41,826 bases of DNA from Nitrospirae bacterium GWB2_47_37. Its GTDB lineage: Bacteria; Nitrospirota; Thermodesulfovibrionia; Thermodesulfovibrionales; Dissulfurispiraceae. Below are positions 31,341 through 38,812 of the stretch, piece after piece. The notes under the pieces were generated by a model. It did not search any database and had not been told where the DNA came from. It saw only the letters and a list, made by a program, of their open reading frames with translations. Made by a program: the position numbers and the translations under genes. The stretch is taken from contig MHDU01000060.1 of the NCBI GenBank assembly GCA_001803635.1, positions 1 to 41,826 of the forward strand, given 5' to 3'. Every line of letters starts with the position of its first letter. Within the stretch, counting starts at the first letter, position 1.

Positions 31341-32558
31341 ATGAAGAAATTACCATGGATTATCGGCATCATCTTCGTCGCAACCCTCGCGTTGGTGATT
31401 GTTACGACAATCACGCTCTTCAAAAAGAAACAGCCGCCGAAAGGAGTCTTCAAGGATATGGTCAATGCGACCTTTGTGGGGTCGGACGAATGCAGAAAGT
31501 GTCATGAGAGGGTATATTCCAACTGGAAAGGCACCCTTCATGCGCGGATGCTGCAGGACGCAAAGAAAAACCCGGCGGTAATTATCGGCAACTTCGATTC
31601 GCCTACCGCGCCGAAGACATTGAAGAAAGACGACATTGCTTACACTATCGGCAATGAGTGGAGACAGCGGTATCTCGTCAAAAAAGGAGACGACCTTATT
31701 GTGCATCCGGCGCAATATAACATAAAGACTAAGCAATGGGATGATTCGCCTAAAAACGGCGTATGGTTCAAAAACTGCGCGGGCTGCCACGCAGTCGATG
31801 TCAATCCCGCGAATAAGACATTCAAAGAAGCGGGCGTAGGCTGCGAGTCGTGCCACGGGGCGGGCAGCAATCATGTCAAGGCCGCCCTCGGTTTTGAAAC
31901 TCAGACTATTGTGAACCCGGCAAAACTTACTCCTCGGGCCGCAGCGACCATATGCGGCTCCTGCCACAGCACAGGCACGGATAAAAGCGGTAAATACGCG
32001 TATCCTGTAAATTACAAGGCGTCTCAGGAAGCGAGTCTGGAATTATTATTCAACCTGTCTTCCCCTGAAAGGACTCCCGACAGGTTCTGGCCGAGCAAGG
32101 ATTCCAAGCATGCATATCAGCAGTATATAGATTGGGAGAAAAGCGAGCACTCAAAGGCCGGGGTAACATGTTACACCTGCCACAGCGTGCATGAAAAAAC
32201 AACCCTCTCCTTCCAGACAAGGAAATCCGGAGACGAACTCTGCAAGGACTGCCACAAACCGGTAGACATTCAGGTCAAATCGGCCCATGCGATACATACC
32301 TTCGGAAGCTGCGTAGCCTGCCATATGCCTAAAACGGTAAAGGAGAGCGCCCATTCCATCGATGAGAGAAGCCACACCTTCAAATTCCTGAGCCCGAACG
32401 AGAGCTTTAAATACGGAGGGATCAACAACCAGCCTAACTCGTGCAGCGGCTGCCATTACCACAAAGACACGCCTCTATCAACCCTGATGGGCGCGTGGTC
32501 TGCGGTCAAACAGCGCGGCACGCCAAAACCCGTTGAGACTCAAAGGGAGGGAAAATAA
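31341..32558 (+). CDS. Octaheme c-type cytochrome 3, N-terminally membrane anchored
   Basis: The 405-residue protein starts with an uncleaved-looking membrane anchor (about residues 5-27, followed by KKKQPPK). It has eight CXXCH motifs: CRKCH, CAGCH, CESCH, CGSCH, CYTCH, CKDCH, CVACH and CSGCH. WRQRYL between hemes 1 and 2, CHGAGSNHV at heme 3 and CHMPK after heme 7 are the family marks. Start is ATG 31341, directly after an AAGGAGG site; the open frame extends to 31197 but that region holds the leader dyads. It heads an operon of three octaheme cytochromes, an Fe-S protein and NrfD. It is probably the membrane-proximal electron acceptor of that module. Confidence 0.9.
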   Translation: MKKLPWIIGIIFVATLALVIVTTITLFKKKQPPKGVFKDMVNATFVGSDECRKCHERVYSNWKGTLHARMLQDAKKNPAVIIGNFDSPTAPKTLKKDDIAYTIGNEWRQRYLVKKGDDLIVHPAQYNIKTKQWDDSPKNGVWFKNCAGCHAVDVNPANKTFKEAGVGCESCHGAGSNHVKAALGFETQTIVNPAKLTPRAAATICGSCHSTGTDKSGKYAYPVNYKASQEASLELLFNLSSPERTPDRFWPSKDSKHAYQQYIDWEKSEHSKAGVTCYTCHSVHEKTTLSFQTRKSGDELCKDCHKPVDIQVKSAHAIHTFGSCVACHMPKTVKESAHSIDERSHTFKFLSPNESFKYGGINNQPNSCSGCHYHKDTPLSTLMGAWSAVKQRGTPKPVETQREGK

Positions 32559-32559
32559 C

Positions 32560-33960
32560 ATGAAAAGATTACTAACCATACTGCTTCTCGCTGCTTTGTT
32601 GATTATCCCGTCGCTTGTCTATACCTCCGACTATATCGAGGGTATAATCTCGAATATCTCCAAATCAAAATATGTAGGCTCAAAGGTATGCGCGGGTTGT
32701 CATAAGGACTACTACGACAGTTGGATCACGACCCTTCACCCGTATAAAGTGAGGCCGGCAAGCGAGAACACCGTAGTAGGAGATTTTATCAAAAACAACA
32801 CCCTCGTCACCAAGGGCGTTAAGAATTTTCAGGGGATGACGGAGTACAGTTCGAAGATGTCGGTAAAAGACGGCAAATTCTATGTTACAACCATCGGCCC
32901 CGACAACAAAGAACATGCCTACCCGATAAAATACACGCTCGGCGGGATATGGAAGCAGAGATACATTACCGAATTCCCGAACGGGGCATTGATGGTGCTT
33001 CCCGTTCAGTGGAATATCGATACGAGGAGTTGGACGGACTATCACAGCCTTAAGGCCGGAAACCCCGGAAGCGGCAAATACTGGGCGGACAAAAACCGCA
33101 CATGGCAGTATCAGTGCGGCACATGCCACGTAACGGGGCTCCAGATAAACTACGACGCCAAGAAAGACAGGTTTAATACCACATGGGCAGACAGCGGCGC
33201 AGGCTGCGAGGCATGCCACGGCGCGGGAAGCGAGCATGTCATCGCGCCTATGGACAAAAAAACAGCCACAATAATAAACCCCGCGAAGATACCTGACGCA
33301 AAGAGAGCCGCGCAGACCTGCGGCCAGTGCCATAACAGGGGAATATCGGTAAAAGAGACAAAGGTTGCCATAGGCCCGAAGCATTACGAATACCCCAACG
33401 GAGAAGCAGGCTATATACCCGGCAAGGTGCTCGACAACTACTATGTTGAAAAACCAGTTGAATGGCCTGACGGCAGCCCGAAGGCACATCACCAGCAGTA
33501 CAATGACTGGAAAAAATCCAAACATGCTGAGGCAGGGGTAAACTGCTGGAATTGTCATCAAGTGCACGGCAAAGGCGTCATAAGCAAACATTCATTGAGG
33601 GAAGCCGGAGACAAATTGTGCCTGAAATGCCACCAGACCACCAATGAGATAACACACGGCATACATGCGAACAGCCACTGCATATCATGTCATATGCCGA
33701 AGACCGCGCAGAACGCGGTTAAAAAAGGAGATGCGTTATTCGACATAGGCAGCCACAGGTTCAAGTTCGTAAGCCCTGCGGAGACAATAAAACACGGCGG
33801 TCTTAACAAACAGCCCAATTCATGCAACGCGTGTCACTATCATGAAAAAGACAAGCCTGAGGATATGCTGAATGTTATAGACAACGTCAAAAACAAGCGG
33901 AGAGAGGCGGTCGGACTGGGCGTGCGGCAGACGATAAATGAAAAACCTGCAAAAAAATAA
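32560..33960 (+). CDS. Octaheme c-type cytochrome 4
   Basis: The 466-residue secreted protein has a signal peptide (MKRLLTILLLAALLIIPS...) and eight CXXCH motifs: CAGCH, CGTCH, CEACH, CGQCH, CWNCH, CLKCH, CISCH and CNACH. KYTLGGIWKQRYITEFPNG, CHGAGSEHV and CHMPK place it in the same family as its neighbours. It starts 1 nt after cytochrome 3 with AGGGAGG before the ATG. It is a close paralogue of cytochrome 5 over the whole length, including identical blocks around most hemes, so the two are a tandem duplication. The role is probably periplasmic electron transfer from the Fe-S/NrfD module. Confidence 0.9.
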   Translation: MKRLLTILLLAALLIIPSLVYTSDYIEGIISNISKSKYVGSKVCAGCHKDYYDSWITTLHPYKVRPASENTVVGDFIKNNTLVTKGVKNFQGMTEYSSKMSVKDGKFYVTTIGPDNKEHAYPIKYTLGGIWKQRYITEFPNGALMVLPVQWNIDTRSWTDYHSLKAGNPGSGKYWADKNRTWQYQCGTCHVTGLQINYDAKKDRFNTTWADSGAGCEACHGAGSEHVIAPMDKKTATIINPAKIPDAKRAAQTCGQCHNRGISVKETKVAIGPKHYEYPNGEAGYIPGKVLDNYYVEKPVEWPDGSPKAHHQQYNDWKKSKHAEAGVNCWNCHQVHGKGVISKHSLREAGDKLCLKCHQTTNEITHGIHANSHCISCHMPKTAQNAVKKGDALFDIGSHRFKFVSPAETIKHGGLNKQPNSCNACHYHEKDKPEDMLNVIDNVKNKRREAVGLGVRQTINEKPAKK

Positions 33961-33987
33961 GATGCGGCGATTAAGGAGGTGCATAAT

Positions 33988-35397
33988 ATGAAAAAATTAT
34001 CATTAATAGGAATGGCTGCGCTGGCGGTGATAACAATATTATCCATCGGCAACGCGGCATACATAGAGGACGTAATCGAAACCGTAGCAAAGGCCGAATA
34101 TGTCGGGTCCGAGCGCTGCGCGGGCTGCCACGACAAGACATACAACAGTTGGCTGACGACGATACATCCTTACAAGGTAAGAAATGCCAATGAGAACACG
34201 GTTGTCGGGGACTTCGTAAAGAACAATACCTTCCCCGTAAAGAATATCCAGGATGTGCCCGGAATAACCGAATACACCACAAAGATGTCCGCGAAAGACG
34301 GCAAGTATTCCATAACCACCATAGGACCCGACGGAAAAGAGCATACCTATCCCATAAAATACACTCTCGGCGGGATATGGAAACAGAGATATATTACAGA
34401 GTTCCCGAACGGAGCGTTAATGGTTCTCCCTATGCAGTGGAATGTGGATACGAGGACATGGTCTGACTATCACGGATTTAAAGGCGCAAAGCCCGGAAGC
34501 GGCAAATACTGGTCCGACAAAAACCGCACATGGCAGTATGGGTGCGGCACGTGTCATGTTACAGGACTCAAGATAGGTTATGACAAAGAGAAGGATAAAT
34601 TTAACACAACATGGGTTGACAGCGGCGCGGCGTGCGAGGCATGCCACGGACCCGGGAGTCTACATGTAGCAGCAAGGGGCGATAAAAAGGTTGCTACTAT
34701 AATCAACCCTGCAAAGATACCTGATGCAAGAAGAGCGGCTCAGGTATGCGGGCAGTGCCATAACAGAGGCCAGTCTGTAAAAGAGACTGGGGTGGCAATA
34801 GGACCTAAGGTTTATGATTACCCGAATGGCGAGGCGGGATATGTGCCGGGCAGAGTACTCGACAACTACTATGTTGAAAAACCCAGCAACTGGCCTGACG
34901 GAAGCCCGAAGCTGCACCACCAGCAGTATAACGACTGGAAGAAAAGTCAACATGCTCAGCACGGTGTCAATTGTTGGGATTGCCATGCTGTGCACGGTAA
35001 AGGAGCGATAAGTAAACATTCATTAAAAGAAGGCGGAGACAAGTTATGCCTTAGCTGCCATAAGGTATCCAACGAATTGATGCACAGCATTCACAGTTCT
35101 AATAACTGCGTGGGCTGCCACATGCCGAGAACGTCTAAAAACGCGGTGCAAACCGGGGATTCAGCGTACGATATAGCCAACCACAGATTTAGGGTCGTAA
35201 GCCCTGCAGAGACTATTAAGGCAGGCGGCCTTGCAAAACAGCCCAATTCGTGCAACGGATGCCATTACCACGAAAAAAAGGATTCACCGGAGGATATGTT
35301 AAAGGCCATCGAGACCATGAGGAACAAGAAGAGGGAATCGCTCGGCCTCGGATCGCAGGCAATACCGACAGTAAAGGAAGAAGCTCCTAAAAAATAA
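33988..35397 (+). CDS. Octaheme c-type cytochrome 5, tandem paralogue of cytochrome 4
   Basis: The 469-residue secreted protein has a signal peptide (MKKLSLIGMAALAVITIL...) and eight CXXCH motifs: CAGCH, CGTCH, CEACH, CGQCH, CWDCH, CLSCH, CVGCH and CNGCH. Blocks such as KYTLGGIWKQRYITEFPNG and the PDGSPK-HHQQYNDWKKS region are shared with cytochrome 4. An AAGGAGGT site lies 7 nt before the ATG at 33988; the alternative upstream start at 33979 would sit on that site. The duplication may provide forms of different redox potential or different partners. A 29-nt gap leads to the Fe-S gene. Confidence 0.9.
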   Translation: MKKLSLIGMAALAVITILSIGNAAYIEDVIETVAKAEYVGSERCAGCHDKTYNSWLTTIHPYKVRNANENTVVGDFVKNNTFPVKNIQDVPGITEYTTKMSAKDGKYSITTIGPDGKEHTYPIKYTLGGIWKQRYITEFPNGALMVLPMQWNVDTRTWSDYHGFKGAKPGSGKYWSDKNRTWQYGCGTCHVTGLKIGYDKEKDKFNTTWVDSGAACEACHGPGSLHVAARGDKKVATIINPAKIPDARRAAQVCGQCHNRGQSVKETGVAIGPKVYDYPNGEAGYVPGRVLDNYYVEKPSNWPDGSPKLHHQQYNDWKKSQHAQHGVNCWDCHAVHGKGAISKHSLKEGGDKLCLSCHKVSNELMHSIHSSNNCVGCHMPRTSKNAVQTGDSAYDIANHRFRVVSPAETIKAGGLAKQPNSCNGCHYHEKKDSPEDMLKAIETMRNKKRESLGLGSQAIPTVKEEAPKK

Positions 35398-35426
35398 GCG
35401 CAGCTTAATAAATATGGAGAAAGACA

Positions 35427-36260
35427 ATGGAATGGGAAGACACCGGACTTACAAGGCGTAATTTTATAAAACTTCTCGGCGCTGCGCCTGCGTCTCTCGC
35501 TGTCGGGCTCCCCCCCGACAGCGGGAGACATGCAAAACTTGTCGATACGTTTAAGTGTATAGGATGCAGAAGGTGCATGTCCGCCTGCAAGCGCTGGAAC
35601 AAACTGCCTCCATACGAAGTCCCGGAGTCCATGGTAAGGGATATGGACGGGACTACTTATACGGTAGTGAACTTCATGCGCGACAAGAGGAATGCCGAAG
35701 CAGGCAAGTTCGTAAAATGGCAGTGCCAGCACTGTATAAAACCGGCATGCGCCGGCGTCTGCCCTGTTACCGCAATAACTAAAAATCCTGTAACGGGCGC
35801 CGTTGTGGTAGACGAGACAAAATGCATGGGCTGCAAATACTGCTATCAGGCGTGTCCTTTTAAGGTGCCGCGCTTCGATTTCCATAAAAGGATAACGAGA
35901 AAATGCCACCTCTGCTACAACAGGGTGCCTAAGATAAAGCCGGCATGCGTGGCAGGCTGTCCGGTTCAGGCATTGGATTACGGTGAAAGGGACTTGATGC
36001 TTGAGAAAGCAAGAGAAAAGGCAAAACTTGTAAAAGGTTATGTGCTGGGAGAATACGAAGCCGGCGGGACGGATGTGATAACTATCCTTCCATCTCCCCC
36101 TGAAGAACTGGGGCTTACGGTTGCCGCAAAAAAAGTTATCAATGAGGATATAGACAGGCTCAGGATAAGTTCAACAGGCTTCTTTACGGGCGCGGCCGTA
36201 GCGGCCGCTTTGTATCTCTACGGGCGCGGGAACGGCGGCGACGGAGATAAAGATAAATAG
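35427..36260 (+). CDS. Tat-exported four-cluster Fe-S electron transfer protein (HybA/NrfC-like)
   Basis: The 277-residue protein has a twin-arginine signal (LTRRNFIKLLG) and four Cys groups of the DmsB/NrfC type: CIGCRRCMSAC, CQHC...CAGVC, CMGCKYCYQAC and CHLCYN...CVAGC, predicting four [4Fe-4S] clusters. A C-terminal hydrophobic segment (FFTGAAVAAALYLYG) would anchor it, as in HybA. It would pass electrons between the NrfD quinone site and the octaheme cytochromes at the periplasmic face. It lies between cytochrome 5 and NrfD (9 nt gap), and no molybdopterin catalytic subunit is present, so this is an electron-transfer module rather than a reductase. Confidence 0.92.
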   Translation: MEWEDTGLTRRNFIKLLGAAPASLAVGLPPDSGRHAKLVDTFKCIGCRRCMSACKRWNKLPPYEVPESMVRDMDGTTYTVVNFMRDKRNAEAGKFVKWQCQHCIKPACAGVCPVTAITKNPVTGAVVVDETKCMGCKYCYQACPFKVPRFDFHKRITRKCHLCYNRVPKIKPACVAGCPVQALDYGERDLMLEKAREKAKLVKGYVLGEYEAGGTDVITILPSPPEELGLTVAAKKVINEDIDRLRISSTGFFTGAAVAAALYLYGRGNGGDGDKDK

Positions 36261-36269
36261 GAGGAAGGC

Positions 36270-37487
36270 ATGATTCCGGAGAAAGATAAAATTTTTTATT
36301 GGTGGATAAGTCTCCTGTTGGCCTTTATTGTGCTCGGAGCCTTCGTAGTCGGACTGAGCTTTATAGAAGGAGCGGAGATACTCGAAATATCGCCGCATAT
36401 CTCGTGGTCTATGCTCGTTGCGGTATACGTGTTTTTTGTCGTATCCGGATCGGGCATGTGCATCGTAACCTCGTTAGGGCATGTCTTCGGCATTAAGCGC
36501 TTCGAGTTGATAAGCAAGAGAGGTGTCTTCTTCGCATCAACCGCCATAATAGCCGGGCTTCTCGCGATACTCCTGCACTTGGGGCATGTCGAGAGGGCGA
36601 TGGTTTACGTGTACCTCAGCCCGAATCTCAAGTCGGGCATATTATGGATGGGATTGTTCTACACTGTATATCTCTCCTTCGTGATAATCGAATACTGGCT
36701 GCTCGCCCGCGCGGAAATGGCGAAAATAGCCAACGACTCGACCGGTTACAGGCAGGTTTTTTACGGGCTCCTTACGTTGGGAATGAGAGACGAATCCGAA
36801 AAATCCGTACATCTCGATCATAAGCTTGCAAAGATGGCGGGCGCGGCAGCGCTCGTTACAGGGCTTGCGGCGGTAAGCACTCTCGGAGCCGTCTTCGGGC
36901 ATCTCGAATCCCGGGCGCTATGGTACGGCGCTTTCTATCCCGCATACTTTATACTTTCCGCAACCTTTTCAGGGCTTTCTTTCTTCCTCTTCATAATAAT
37001 CCTTACTTATCGGGTAAACGGAGAAGAAATGAGCAATAAGCTGAGACGTTTGGTAAAAGAACTCGGAAAACTGCTTGCGCTTATGCTTTCGATAGGGCTT
37101 CTCTTTACGGCATGGAGGATATTTGCAAGCGTAAGCAATCCCGAAACCGCAGGCTCGATAATGGTTCTGCTGAACGGACCGTTCAGCTTTTCATTTTATG
37201 TGTTCGAGATATTGCTTGGAACCGTTATCCCGATAGCGATCCTCCTCTCGCCCGATCTTACGATTAAAAAGATATTCGTGAGTTCGCTGCTTACGGTGAT
37301 AGGCCTCTTTGTAATGAGATACGACTTCCTTACCGCAGGGCAGGTTTATCCCGGATTATCCGACAACCTTCCTTCATACTTTCCGGCTTTCTTTGAGATA
37401 GTCATAACTATGGCTATAATCGCTCTCTTCGGATTTATGTATACGCTCGGAGCGCGGTTACTGCCCATGAAGGAGGAAGGACATTGA
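36270..37487 (+). CDS. NrfD/PsrC-family integral membrane quinone-interacting subunit
   Basis: The 405-residue protein has about ten membrane segments and the PsrC/NrfD style of N-terminal helices with short loops (MIPEKDKIFYWWISLLLAF at the start). Members bind menaquinone/menaquinol near the periplasmic side and exchange electrons with the Fe-S partner. An AGGAGG site precedes the ATG. As last gene of the cytochrome 3-4-5/Fe-S/NrfD set it completes a layout like the Geobacter Cbc complexes (cytochrome, Fe-S, NrfD). It probably oxidises menaquinol and feeds the cytochromes; the reverse direction is possible. Confidence 0.92.
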   Translation: MIPEKDKIFYWWISLLLAFIVLGAFVVGLSFIEGAEILEISPHISWSMLVAVYVFFVVSGSGMCIVTSLGHVFGIKRFELISKRGVFFASTAIIAGLLAILLHLGHVERAMVYVYLSPNLKSGILWMGLFYTVYLSFVIIEYWLLARAEMAKIANDSTGYRQVFYGLLTLGMRDESEKSVHLDHKLAKMAGAAALVTGLAAVSTLGAVFGHLESRALWYGAFYPAYFILSATFSGLSFFLFIIILTYRVNGEEMSNKLRRLVKELGKLLALMLSIGLLFTAWRIFASVSNPETAGSIMVLLNGPFSFSFYVFEILLGTVIPIAILLSPDLTIKKIFVSSLLTVIGLFVMRYDFLTAGQVYPGLSDNLPSYFPAFFEIVITMAIIALFGFMYTLGARLLPMKEEGH

Positions 37488-37628
37488 GCAAGAGGCAGGG
37501 ATACACCGCACTTCAGCGCCGCATGGAGCGTGCCGATTGTATAAAACAGTATGGTCTGCGGATATTTTATCCGTTGCCGTAGGAACGCAGTGAAGGCGTT
37601 CCAAAAATCCCATTTAAGGAGGCAGTAT

Positions 37629-38099
37629 ATGAAAGGGATCCGTATTCTTCTGTGTCTTTGCTGTATCTTAGGCATTGCCGCGCTTTCCTTCGCAGCGGAG
37701 AAGGCGTCGGCCGACTGGAAGCTGTTCGCAGTGAGCACAGGCGAGTCAGCAGACGACACCTATCACTATTACGACGTGAAAACACTCTCGCGCACGACTG
37801 AAGGGGTCGTCAGGGTATGGGGGAAAAAGGTATATTCGACAACCGAGGATATTTACAAGGAACATCTTGAACTCTGGGAACTCGATATACCCAAGAAACA
37901 GGCCCGCATGGTCTCCTCTACCGCCATCCTGAGGGACGGCGACAGGAAAATCCCCGCGCGGACAATCGAAGGGCCCATAAACATCTATGATGGGACAATC
38001 CTCGGAACACTGACTTCCGCATGCAACCGATCAGTGAAGGGACAATCACCGCAAGGGCTTCCGCTTATACTCGACAGCGATGGTCTGCCGGTCAGGTAA
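37629..38099 (+). CDS. Small secreted protein, surface-adhesin-E-like
   Basis: The 156-residue protein has a clear signal peptide (MKGIRILLCLCCILGIAALSFA). The mature part starts ADWKLFAVSTGE, then YHYYDVKTLSRTTEGVVRVWGKK over about residues 47-69. This W-x-n-Y-YD-x-G-V-VW pattern resembles the surface-adhesin protein E (Adhesin_E) domain, found in many small periplasmic proteins of unknown role. No heme motif is present; one Cys is left in the mature part. AAGGAGG lies before the ATG at 37629; upstream in-frame codons are not supported. It may be cotranscribed with the NrfD gene, but the 141-nt gap contains only a 7-bp hairpin (37582-37602). Confidence 0.6.
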   Translation: MKGIRILLCLCCILGIAALSFAAEKASADWKLFAVSTGESADDTYHYYDVKTLSRTTEGVVRVWGKKVYSTTEDIYKEHLELWELDIPKKQARMVSSTAILRDGDRKIPARTIEGPINIYDGTILGTLTSACNRSVKGQSPQGLPLILDSDGLPVR

Positions 38100-38128
38100 G
38101 GCGGGATCCCCTTCCGTCTTTCCGTATA

Positions 38129-38155
38129 GTGGAGGGCATTATACGTGCCCTCCAC
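38129..38155 (+). terminator. Hairpin after the small secreted protein gene
   Basis: A 10-bp perfect stem GTGGAGGGCA/TGCCCTCCAC with a 7-nt loop lies 30 nt after the stop codon. There is no T-tail, so it may stabilise the mRNA end or pause polymerase rather than terminate intrinsically. Confidence 0.4.
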
Positions 38156-38173
38156 ACCATCATAACAAAACCT

Positions 38174-38578
38174 ATGACTGATATGGATAAGGCGAAACGC
38201 ATATTGCTTATGGAGGATGATAGACACCTCCGTGAAGTTACCGAACTTATGCTGAAAAAAGCGGGATATGACGTTGCAACGGCAAGCGACGGCGCCGAAG
38301 CAATAGAAATCTTCGAGATAGAAAAGGATGCGGGCAGGCCTTTCGATATCGTCATTCTGGGTCTAATCGTCTCCGGCGGTATGGGAGGCATCGAAACCAT
38401 AGGAAAAATACGCGCCGTCGACCCGGATATAAATGCCATAGTTTCGACCACCCATGCCGGCAATCCTGTTCTTTCCCGTCTCCGCGAATATGGTTTTCAA
38501 GCAGTTCTTCGCAAGCCGTACGAGATGAACGAGCTTACGGAAACCGTGCGGCAGACGTTAACTCATGATACCCGATAA
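38174..38578 (+). CDS. Receiver-domain protein lacking the phospho-acceptor Asp (pseudo-receiver)
   Basis: The 134-residue protein has a receiver fold: LLMEDDRHLREV with the acidic pair, VSTTHA at the Thr position and LRKPYE with the conserved Lys. The strand-3 motif reads FDIVILGLIVSGGMGG, where relatives have VILDLTVPGGMGG, so the phospho-acceptor Asp is Gly and the following Pro is Ser. It probably cannot be phosphorylated in the normal way. It may be locked in one state or be a decaying gene. I start at ATG 38174; ATG 38183 is an alternative. The longer open frame overlaps the previous gene and the hairpin. It stands just before promoter module C and a heme-site kinase. Confidence 0.8.
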   Translation: MTDMDKAKRILLMEDDRHLREVTELMLKKAGYDVATASDGAEAIEIFEIEKDAGRPFDIVILGLIVSGGMGGIETIGKIRAVDPDINAIVSTTHAGNPVLSRLREYGFQAVLRKPYEMNELTETVRQTLTHDTR

Positions 38579-38635
38579 TGCACGGAATCCCCTTGCGAGG
38601 CCGGATAAATCAACCGCATCAAAAACGAAATATCT

Positions 38636-38789
38636 GCGTCATTATCGCAGCACTGCTTCACTCTTAATTTACAATAAGTTACTACATCTATCCGCGTCAT
38701 TTTATACACGCCTGCTAAAACAATCGTCGTTGCAGCCCCTTTATTTACAACACCTTCCAAAAAACAATACCGCCGGCATAAAAATAGCT
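38636..38789 (+). promoter_or_regulatory. Sigma-54 promoter module C (upstream of the last heme-site kinase)
   Basis: The -24/-12 element is CGGCATAAAAATAGCT (38774-38789). GCGTCATT boxes start at 38636 and 38694, again 58 bp apart, with AATTTACAATAAGTTA between them as in module B. Box-to-promoter distance equals module A. A TATAAT (38789-38794) overlaps the -12 end and could give sigma-70 expression as well. Confidence 0.82.
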
Positions 38790-38812
38790 ATAATCCGGCT
38801 ACAAGAAGGTTT

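Noticed and set aside
32680-33591. Long minus-strand open frame (303 codons) opposite octaheme cytochrome 4
   Set aside because: It is an antisense shadow of a cytochrome gene with complete CXXCH motifs; a Cys- and Val-rich product without a family.
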